NCBI GenBank assembly: GCA_019894765.1
Contig: JAGXNT010000011.1
Location: 1-7,193 of the forward strand
Reading direction: 5' to 3'
Length of the DNA stretch: 7,193 bases
Source: Candidatus Heimdallarchaeota archaeon
Lineage (GTDB): Archaea > Asgardarchaeota > Heimdallarchaeia > JABLTI01
Below are positions 1 through 4,914 of this stretch, in pieces. The translations under genes were made by a program, and so were the position numbers. Under the pieces are notes generated by a model. That model made no database searches, was not told where the DNA came from, and worked only from the letters and a program-made list of their open reading frames with translations. The first letter of the stretch is position 1. Every line of letters begins with the position of its first letter.

Positions 1-44
1 CTTCTTAGAAGGCAGGTGCGCTGTCCTAACTGCGCTACGGGTCT
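1..44 (-). tRNA. tRNA-Arg (anticodon UCU), 5' part only
   Basis: On the minus strand, positions 44 to 1 give a 7-nt 5' acceptor strand (AGACCCG), U8-A9, a D-arm with stem GCGC/GCGC around a 10-nt loop holding the GG pair, A26, the 5' anticodon strand CCTGC and the loop CTTCTAA, so the anticodon is UCU (Arg). The T-arm and 3' acceptor strand lie beyond the window edge. After the loop the sequence reads GAAG where GCAG(G) would be needed to pair, so there is either a mismatch at 30:40 or an intron beginning near 37/38, the usual archaeal site. Identity as the 5' half of a tRNA is firm. The anticodon is firm only if the loop is read as drawn. Confidence 0.85.
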
Positions 45-86
45 AAGAAATATATTCTTTAGCATTATTTTTCCTCTCTGTTTTAG

Positions 87-98
87 TTTAAAATACTT
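87..98 (-). promoter_or_regulatory. TATA-like box for the tRNA gene
   Basis: Read on the minus strand the site is AAGTATTTTAAA, followed by CTAAAA. It lies about 43 nt upstream of the first tRNA base, which would leave a leader of roughly 15-20 nt to be removed by RNase P. Nearly the same string stands before the membrane-protein gene (3959-3971), and a related one before the zinc-ribbon gene (7141-7155), which supports it as a recurring promoter of this genome. Confidence 0.55.
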
Positions 99-116
99 AC
101 GGTGAGAAGAATAAAA

Positions 117-2078
117 TCATATTCCAAGTTTTTTTCGGTTTGCCACTATGTGGTTTTCAATGTTGTCTACAGCTTTTACTGCGTCTTTCTCAACATCTAG
201 TAAGCCACCTGTTATATCCTTCAATTCTTTGGTTAGAAGTCTAACGAGATTTGTTCCGCCAGTAACCGTTGGAATTGGATTCACATAAGTATAGAGACCA
301 TATGCTAGAGCAAAAATGGCATCTATTGTTGCTTTTTGTTCCATGTATTCCGGTGCTGCTGCTGCTACTGGTAAATCTGGTATTGGTACTCCGCCGAGTG
401 CTTCTGAAATTGCATGAACTAAATCAGCTAATCTTCCAGTGTCAGTACATGTTCCATAGCTTAAAACTGGAGGTATTTTCAAAGCATTGCACACTTTTTG
501 CAGTTTGGTTCCTGCAAGTTTTATTGCATCCAAACTACACAATCCAGCTACTTGGACTCCTCCATTTCCACATCCAAGTGAAAGAACGAGTATATCTCTT
601 TTGATTAATTCTTTTACTACATTAACTGTATGAACGTCTTGTCCGTAATCTCTTAATGATGTACAGGAAACCATTCCAACTATTCCCTTAATTGATCCAT
701 CCTTTATCGCGTTTAGTAATGGTTCTAGTGTTCCTCCGAGTGCTTCTAGGATGCTTTCTGTTGAGAAACCTACGATTGCTTCTCTCATTGGTAACCCAGT
801 GATTGGTTCAATGGATTCTCTTCTCTCTTTGAAATTATCAACAGCCATTTGAAGTAATTGAGCTGCTTGTTCTTCTGCTTTCTCTGGCAGATAATTTATT
901 CTTTCACTTACTCCATCAAATGCTACTAATTCGCTTACAGGCACTAGTTTGAACTTGAATTTCTCAGCATAGATTGGATCAACAGGCATTGAGCAATTCA
1001 TGTCTGCTACAAATATATCTACACTGCCACTTGCTAGGATTGCTTCTTGCATAAGCCAATTTCCCGTAAACCCATAAAAGACGTCATCCATTTCCCATCT
1101 TTGGATCATTTCTTGCCCTGTCTCGATATTTGCGATTATTCGTAATCCTTTAGCACCTTGAGCCTTTGCTTTTTCTTGCCACTCCTTCTTTCGAGCTAAT
1201 TGGACTAAAGCAAACCCAAGAAATGGTTCGTGACCGTTTGGTAAAACATTAACGTAATCAGGATCTAATACGCCTAAATCAACTCTCATTGTATGAGGTT
1301 TGGGAATGCCAAAGATAACATCTTGTAGGTATTCAGTTACAATTTGACTTTGATAAGCCATAGCAATACCAATTCTCATTGCTTTTAAGGCTAAACTAAC
1401 GTAATACCCATCAACATTGGTTAAACAAGAACTTGTTGAAAGCAAAATTTCTCCATGAACTCCACCTGGAAAGATTCCCAATTTCTTCCAGAGTTCTTTT
1501 CTTTCTTTTGGTGCTAATTTGTCAACAATTACACTTGGTTCATCATATTTCCTATTGAAGTCTTTTTCAACAAAATCACAGAATCGTTTAGCTATTTTGT
1601 TTATGTCTCCGGTGACATCTACTCCTAATCTTTGAGCAAATGTTTTCAGCTTTTCTGGTTCGGTTATTTTGAAAGGTGTTTTTCCATCAGCTATTGCTCG
1701 TAATGTTTTCACAGTTTGTTCAGTATGATACTGATAAGTAGATGTTCCCATAACATTTCGCAGAAGCATCATTCGCATAGCCATCCCATCGCCAGTCATA
1801 CCACAAACGCCGCGCCTATCAGTGGCTACGTTCGCACGACAAGGACCATTAGAACACAAATCGCACCTAACTCCTTGAAGACAGAATTGGCATCTTCGGT
1901 CTGGATCTCCGAAAGCCAAACCTTGGTCAGCAAAGCGATCCCAGACATTTGTTATGCCTTCCTTTTCTATGCGCTTGTAAACTCGATCGATTTTGTCATG
2001 CTCTTCTATTAATTCACTTCGTAAACGATCGTACATTTTTATGACTGATTTATGCTCAGATATTCTTTCTTCTTCCAT
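117..2078 (-). CDS. CooS-family protein (Ni-CO dehydrogenase scaffold) with predicted hybrid-type active site
   Basis: A 653-aa cytosolic protein with the full CooS layout. N-terminal cysteines are C63-x2-C66 (D-cluster site) and C72-x2-C75-x4-C80-x11-C92 (B-cluster). Active-site positions in order are H283 in GHEP, C362 in DMNC, C472, C503 in LGCG, C544 in GTC, and K582 in EQKA. Known CODHs have another Cys in a C-C-T-G-N-E motif between the His and the first of these Cys. Here it reads I-E-T-G-Q-E, so Glu319 takes the ligand position. Glu580-x-Lys582 also matches the E-Q-K of hybrid cluster protein. True CODHs interconvert CO and CO2; this one is inferred to carry an Fe-S-O cluster and to act as another reductase, like CooS-V of Carboxydothermus. 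I chose ATG 2078 because GGTGAT (2083-2088) lies 4 nt upstream; a TTG at 2090 is the in-frame alternative. No cooC or cooF is in view. Confidence 0.93.
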   Translation of the reverse strand: MEEERISEHKSVIKMYDRLRSELIEEHDKIDRVYKRIEKEGITNVWDRFADQGLAFGDPDRRCQFCLQGVRCDLCSNGPCRANVATDRRGVCGMTGDGMAMRMMLLRNVMGTSTYQYHTEQTVKTLRAIADGKTPFKITEPEKLKTFAQRLGVDVTGDINKIAKRFCDFVEKDFNRKYDEPSVIVDKLAPKERKELWKKLGIFPGGVHGEILLSTSSCLTNVDGYYVSLALKAMRIGIAMAYQSQIVTEYLQDVIFGIPKPHTMRVDLGVLDPDYVNVLPNGHEPFLGFALVQLARKKEWQEKAKAQGAKGLRIIANIETGQEMIQRWEMDDVFYGFTGNWLMQEAILASGSVDIFVADMNCSMPVDPIYAEKFKFKLVPVSELVAFDGVSERINYLPEKAEEQAAQLLQMAVDNFKERRESIEPITGLPMREAIVGFSTESILEALGGTLEPLLNAIKDGSIKGIVGMVSCTSLRDYGQDVHTVNVVKELIKRDILVLSLGCGNGGVQVAGLCSLDAIKLAGTKLQKVCNALKIPPVLSYGTCTDTGRLADLVHAISEALGGVPIPDLPVAAAAPEYMEQKATIDAIFALAYGLYTYVNPIPTVTGGTNLVRLLTKELKDITGGLLDVEKDAVKAVDNIENHIVANRKKLGI

Positions 2079-2082
2079 GAAA

Positions 2083-2088
2083 ATCACC
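2083..2088 (-). promoter_or_regulatory. Shine-Dalgarno site that sets the cooS-like start
   Basis: Minus-strand GGTGAT is a six-base match to the complement of the 16S rRNA 3' end (GGAGGTGATC) and lies 4 nt before ATG 2078. A start at TTG 2090 would place this site inside the coding region, so the ATG is preferred. Confidence 0.65.
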
Positions 2089-2145
2089 AATTAGGAATAT
2101 ACAGCTTCTAATACCAGTAATTGTGTTCTTTACGATATTTGAATA

Positions 2146-2160
2146 ATGTAAAAATCTATT
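2146..2160 (-). promoter_or_regulatory. Probable promoter (BRE/TATA) of the cooS-like gene
   Basis: On the minus strand the site reads AATAGATTTTTACAT. The first 12 bases are identical to the plus-strand site at 3079-3090 before the small CxxC protein. A start of transcription about 25 nt downstream would leave a leader of about 45 nt containing the SD site. The call rests on this repeat and on AT content only. Confidence 0.4.
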
Positions 2161-2198
2161 GCTTAAGAAATAAAAGAAAAATTAGACTTCCAAATAAT

Positions 2199-2226
2199 CA
2201 GTTTTTTCTAACAGTTTAAAAAACTG
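2199..2226. promoter_or_regulatory. Perfect 9-bp inverted repeat in the divergent cooS/nitroreductase promoter region
   Basis: CAGTTTTTT (2199-2207) and AAAAAACTG (2218-2226) are exact inverted repeats around an 11-bp spacer. A second, nested arrangement is CAGTTT-AAA-AAACTG (2212-2226). The right arm overlaps TTTAAAAAA, a possible TATA box about 50 nt before the nitroreductase start, so a bound dimer could block or tune that promoter. The site could instead be a weak hairpin in AT-rich DNA. Confidence 0.45.
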
Positions 2227-2273
2227 GAATGTTCTAACACTATTAGGAATGACTTGTTATTAGTTGAGTTACG

Positions 2274-3002
2274 ATGGAATACAGAAAACATTTGAAAAAC
2301 CCAATTATGACAGAAGAATCTGATCAAATGAAAGAATTACCTCTTCCACCAATGCAAAAACCTTATCCTGAAGACGCTAAATTAATTGATTTGGTTTCTC
2401 CAGAGGATTTTAAAATTGGTGAGGTATCTCTAATAAAAGCTATTAAAAATCGAGTTAGTCACCGCAAATACTCTAATGAATCATTAACTCTGGAAGAATT
2501 ATCATTTTTACTCTGGTCAACCCAAGGTGTCAAAAAACTTGCAAGGGAAGGTCGAATAACATTAAGGACTGTTCCTTCAGGTGGTGCAATGCATCCTTTC
2601 GAGACGTATCTTGTAATCAACCGAGTGGAAAGCTTAACACAAAGTCTTTATCGATACTTAGCTATTGAACATAAACTGCTACCAATTACAACAGAAGCTA
2701 AAGATCTACCTGAGAAGATCGGTGAAATCTGTAACAAACAAACTTTTGTTGGGAAAAGTGCTGTTGTTTTCATTTGGAGTGCCAGACCATACCGCACAGA
2801 ATGGCGCTATGGAGAAGATTCTCTCAAAGACATTTTAATGAGTGTTGGTCATATTTGTCAAAATCTCTATTTGGCTTGTGAAGCTATTAATTCAGGAACA
2901 TGTGCAATTGTAGCCTACCAACAAGATAAATTAGATGAATTTATTGGTGTGGATGGTGATAATGAAATATCTCTTTATGTCGCACCTGTTGGAAAATTGT
3001 GA
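2274..3002 (+). CDS. SagB-type nitroreductase-family flavoprotein
   Basis: A 242-aa soluble protein of the nitroreductase fold, closest in pattern to the SagB/ThcOx dehydrogenases. Visible hallmarks in order: an FMN-phosphate-binding segment R60-x2-S-x-R-K-Y (60-66), then LTLEELSFLLW (71-81) and TQG; the R98-T-V-P-S-G-G-A motif (98-105) followed by HPFETYLVI; helix GHICQNLYLACEA (192-204) leading to the conserved Gly of INSGTC; and the C-terminal strand YVAPVGK (235-241). Family members are FMN oxidoreductases, and some oxidise azolines in peptide natural products. Here no YcaO cyclodehydratase or precursor peptide is adjacent, so the substrate is unknown and a general NAD(P)H-dependent reductase is equally possible. 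It is divergent from the cooS-like gene across 183 bp. The start ATG 2274 has no clear SD; ATG 2307 is an alternative, but it would remove the Y-R-K-H N-terminus that resembles other SagB proteins. Confidence 0.88.
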   Translation: MEYRKHLKNPIMTEESDQMKELPLPPMQKPYPEDAKLIDLVSPEDFKIGEVSLIKAIKNRVSHRKYSNESLTLEELSFLLWSTQGVKKLAREGRITLRTVPSGGAMHPFETYLVINRVESLTQSLYRYLAIEHKLLPITTEAKDLPEKIGEICNKQTFVGKSAVVFIWSARPYRTEWRYGEDSLKDILMSVGHICQNLYLACEAINSGTCAIVAYQQDKLDEFIGVDGDNEISLYVAPVGKL

Positions 3003-3062
3003 TTTCGAGACAAATCGTTAAGAAATCTCTTCTTTCATTTTTAAAATAAATAATGTTACAAG

Positions 3063-3076
3063 AGATCTTCTCGAGA
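3063..3076. promoter_or_regulatory. Palindromic stretch just upstream of the small-protein promoter
   Basis: AGATCT (3063-3068) is followed directly by the 8-bp perfect palindrome TCTCGAGA (3069-3076). Both lie immediately before the BRE/TATA region at 3079-3093, where archaeal activators commonly bind. Short palindromes arise by chance, so the functional reading is weak. Confidence 0.25.
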
Positions 3077-3078
3077 GA

Positions 3079-3093
3079 AATAGATTTTTAAAT
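3079..3093 (+). promoter_or_regulatory. TATA-type promoter of the small CxxC protein
   Basis: The site reads AATAGATTTTTAAAT, with a T/A-rich core at 3085-3093. Its centre is about 26 nt before ATG 3115, which fits a leaderless transcript starting at or within a few bases of that ATG. It shares 12 bases with the cooS-like promoter at 2146-2160. Confidence 0.55.
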
Positions 3094-3114
3094 TTGGAAT
3101 GCGAATTGATGATT

Positions 3115-3333
3115 ATGACAATCGAGAAAGGCGATAAAGTTGAGTTTTCCATTCATATCTGCGATATTTGTGCTGATAAACGACAAATGAAGTTTGAAAT
3201 CTTTCGTTTAAAACGTAAACGTGTGCGAAATAAACAATCATGTGCAATTTGCAATGCTCCTACAAATTCGTTATATGAAGGTATAGCTGATTCAGAGGTC
3301 GAAGCTGAACAGATTAAAGCGAAACTTACATAA
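3115..3333 (+). CDS. Small protein with two CxxC pairs, probable zinc-binding
   Basis: A 72-aa protein I do not recognise. It has C16-x2-C19 in HICDIC and C43-x2-C46 in SCAIC, spaced like a four-cysteine zinc finger or treble clef. Between them lies a strongly basic run (R31-L-K-R-K-R-V-R-N-K40), and the C-terminal third is an acidic/polar helix. Zinc binding and nucleic-acid contact are inferences from this composition; an iron-sulfur or structural role is possible. The reading frame is open back to TTG 3094, but the TATA core at 3085-3093 would then overlap that start. ATG 3115 fits a leaderless message, and ATG 3109 is also possible. The gene stands alone, with a hairpin terminator downstream. 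Confidence 0.68.
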   Translation: MTIEKGDKVEFSIHICDICADKRQMKFEIFRLKRKRVRNKQSCAICNAPTNSLYEGIADSEVEAEQIKAKLT

Positions 3334-3340
3334 TTACAAC

Positions 3341-3356
3341 GGGGTATTTTTATCCC
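3341..3356 (+). other. Short hairpin after the small CxxC gene
   Basis: GGGGTA (3341-3346) pairs with TATCCC (3351-3356) around a TTTT loop, with one G-U pair. It begins 7 nt after the stop codon. No solid T-tract follows, so it may protect the 3' end or assist termination rather than act as a terminator alone. Confidence 0.3.
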
Positions 3357-3405
3357 ATTATTCTATTATTGTTTTGAATTTAATTTGTATTTTTATATAA
3401 AAGTT

Positions 3406-3434
3406 AAAGCTGGACAATAAATGTCCAGTTTTTT
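3406..3434 (+). terminator. Hairpin plus T-tract between convergent genes
   Basis: A perfect 7-bp stem CTGGACA (3410-3416)/TGTCCAG (3422-3428) closes a 5-nt loop. It can be extended outward by one G-U and three A-U pairs, and T6 follows (3429-3434). In form it is a classical intrinsic terminator for plus-strand transcription, about 75 nt after the small CxxC gene. It is 14 nt from the stop of the converging membrane-protein gene, so it could serve both. On the minus strand the following sequence is less T-rich. Confidence 0.65.
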
Positions 3435-3448
3435 ATTCTGAATTTTTC

Positions 3449-3937
3449 TTATTTAGCAGGTGCTACTTCTTCTGGTAGTTTTATTACTAAGGTAAGAATA
3501 TAGAAAATACCGATTATTATTGAACAAACGATTCCACTATAGAAGCTTGTTGTTAATCCCCACCACCAACCAGCTGCGAATATAGCAAAAAAGCCAACTA
3601 GTAATGCTGTGGAAATGAAAGTTATTACAGCTAGACCGATTCCACCAAAGTTCAGCAATCTAGCAAGTTTTGTCGAGATTTTTCCAAATTGCCCTAGTAT
3701 TAAGAATATTGCAATCCCTGTATTTAGAAGAAAAGTTAATGCGAAAAGAACTAGTAGTAATTGTGACCAAACAGGAGCCATCTCAGAACCAATAAAGAAG
3801 TAATAATCCGAATAACCCGTGTTCCACCAACCAAAGGATCCAAAGAATGCAAACATTGATCCAATAAAGCTAAATAAACCAGCTAATGCAATTACTGCAA
3901 TTTTTATTGGTTTCATATTTGTAGTTGATTCATTCAT
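3449..3937 (-). CDS. Four-helix integral membrane protein of unknown function
   Basis: A 162-aa hydrophobic protein that I cannot assign to a family. Four membrane segments are visible at about residues 10-34, 57-81, 96-120 and 129-153. An aromatic-rich loop (FGWWNTGYSDYYFF, 35-48) follows the first helix and a WWWG cluster (124-127) precedes the fourth. Positive residues K9, K12, K86, K90 and R93 suggest the N-terminus and the 2-3 loop face the cytosol. No catalytic or metal-binding motif stands out. The start ATG 3937 is 27 nt from the centre of a strong TATA box, so the message is probably leaderless. It is divergent from the ZIP transporter gene and convergent with the small CxxC gene. 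A role with the ZIP transporter is possible but rests only on the shared promoter region. Confidence 0.8.
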   Translation of the reverse strand: MNESTTNMKPIKIAVIALAGLFSFIGSMFAFFGSFGWWNTGYSDYYFFIGSEMAPVWSQLLLVLFALTFLLNTGIAIFLILGQFGKISTKLARLLNFGGIGLAVITFISTALLVGFFAIFAAGWWWGLTTSFYSGIVCSIIIGIFYILTLVIKLPEEVAPAK

Positions 3938-3958
3938 AAAATTAGTTTGATTTTGTAG

Positions 3959-3971
3959 TTTAAAAATACTT
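3959..3971 (-). promoter_or_regulatory. TATA box of the four-helix membrane protein gene
   Basis: Minus-strand AAGTATTTTTAAA, followed by CTACAAAA, matches the tRNA promoter at 87-98 almost base for base. It is centred about 27 nt before ATG 3937, the expected spacing for an archaeal leaderless transcript. Confidence 0.65.
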
Positions 3972-3977
3972 GCCGAG

Positions 3978-3988
3978 AAAATATAAAG
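3978..3988 (+). promoter_or_regulatory. TATA box of the ZIP transporter gene
   Basis: AAAATATAAAG lies only about 7 bp from the opposing TATA box of the membrane-protein gene. A start of transcription near 4010-4013 would leave a leader of about 25 nt that includes the AAGGAG site. Because the two boxes nearly abut, binding of basal factors in one direction may hinder the other. Confidence 0.5.
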
Positions 3989-4021
3989 TATAGTAGATTA
4001 AAGATTAATTAGTGAAACCAT

Positions 4022-4027
4022 AAGGAG
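4022..4027 (+). promoter_or_regulatory. Shine-Dalgarno site supporting the TTG start of the ZIP gene
   Basis: AAGGAG lies 9 nt before TTG 4037. There is no ATG between the site and the coding region, so it decides for the TTG as initiator. Confidence 0.7.
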
Positions 4028-4036
4028 TATTAGATA

Positions 4037-4909
4037 TTGAACCCAGTCTTAATTGCATTTCTTTTAACCACTTTTGCAGGATTATCAACAGGAATAGGTA
4101 GTGCCATACCTTTCTTCTTTCGTTCATTCAAAAAATCATTTCTGGCTTTTATCTTAGGGTTATCTGCTGGAGTGATGATTTTGGTTTCATTCATGGAATT
4201 AATGCCAAATGCTCTTGATGGTGATCTAAAAAGCTACTGGGTTTATTTGTCTTTTTTTGGTGGAATGGCGATAGTGGTACTTATTGATTTTCTCATTCCT
4301 CATGAGAAGAATCCCCATCATATGGAACGAAAGGATGAGACTATTTCCAAGATACAAGGGGAATGTAGAGATACAAGTGAAGATAAGGAGGAAATTGTTG
4401 AACTTCGGGTCGAACAAAAAGAATCTAATGAAGATAGTAAAATAAAATCCCTCAAGAGAACAGGTGTAATTACTGCTCTCGCAATAGCAATTCACAATTT
4501 CCCTGAAGGTATGGCTACTTTTGCTACTGCACTAGGTGATCCGAAACTTGGATTATCTATCGCAATTGCTATTTCGATTCATAATATTCCGGAAGGAATT
4601 AGTGTTTCAATACCAATTTATTATGCTACAAAAAGTAAATGGAAAGCGTTTGGTTTATCATTCGCATCAGGAGTAGCAGAACCAGTGGGGGCGCTTATTG
4701 CTTATGCAGTTCTTGGTCCTTTTCTTGGAACTCATCCCGAAATTCTCTCAGTTAGTTTAGCTGCTGTTGCTGGAATCATGGTGTACATTTCAATTGATGA
4801 ACTCATACCTGTTGCTCGGGAATACGGAAAAGGAGATCTAGTGATGGCAGGAGTAGCAATAGGAATGATCATTATGGCAGGTAGCTTGGTTCTGTTTGAA
4901 TACATCTAA
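4037..4909 (+). CDS. ZIP-family divalent metal transporter (ZupT-like)
   Basis: A 290-aa membrane protein that imports zinc or related divalent cations into the cytosol, judging by its family. The two signature metal-site motifs are intact: H153-N-F-P-E157-G in the fourth helix and H182-N-I-P-E186-G in the fifth, with E215 in GVAEPVGA on the next helix. Eight membrane segments can be drawn: three before and five after a hydrophilic loop (about 89-140). That loop starts with histidines (H89, H94, H95) and continues as a highly charged Glu/Lys-rich stretch, typical of the variable metal-sensing or intracellular loop of ZIP proteins. Eukaryotic ZIPs and bacterial ZupT share the motifs; metal specificity cannot be read here. 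It starts at TTG with a good SD. Its end is 5 bp from the end of the converging MFS gene. Confidence 0.93.
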   Translation: MNPVLIAFLLTTFAGLSTGIGSAIPFFFRSFKKSFLAFILGLSAGVMILVSFMELMPNALDGDLKSYWVYLSFFGGMAIVVLIDFLIPHEKNPHHMERKDETISKIQGECRDTSEDKEEIVELRVEQKESNEDSKIKSLKRTGVITALAIAIHNFPEGMATFATALGDPKLGLSIAIAISIHNIPEGISVSIPIYYATKSKWKAFGLSFASGVAEPVGALIAYAVLGPFLGTHPEILSVSLAAVAGIMVYISIDELIPVAREYGKGDLVMAGVAIGMIIMAGSLVLFEYI

Positions 4910-4914
4910 TTGGT

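Noticed and set aside
269..604. Open frame of 111 codons on the plus strand
   Set aside because: It is antisense to the cooS-like gene, and its Leu/Val/His-rich translation has no recognisable motif.
1716..2012. Open frame of 98 codons on the plus strand
   Set aside because: It is antisense to the N-terminal part of the cooS-like gene, including the cluster-binding cysteines; the composition is unlike a real protein and no promoter or SD was seen.
117..2090. Annotating the CooS homologue as a functional CO dehydrogenase starting at TTG 2090
   Set aside because: A C-cluster Cys is replaced by Glu, and the SD match at 2083-2088 sits inside that longer reading, favouring ATG 2078.
3094..3333. 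Longer form of the CxxC protein beginning at TTG 3094
   Set aside because: The predicted TATA core overlaps this codon, so transcription would start downstream of it.
3609..3803. Open frame of 64 codons on the plus strand
   Set aside because: Shadow of the four-helix membrane protein; no start signals of its own.
4226..4495. Open frame of 89 codons on the minus strand
   Set aside because: It lies inside the ZIP gene opposite its hydrophilic loop, where relaxed composition leaves the antisense frame open.
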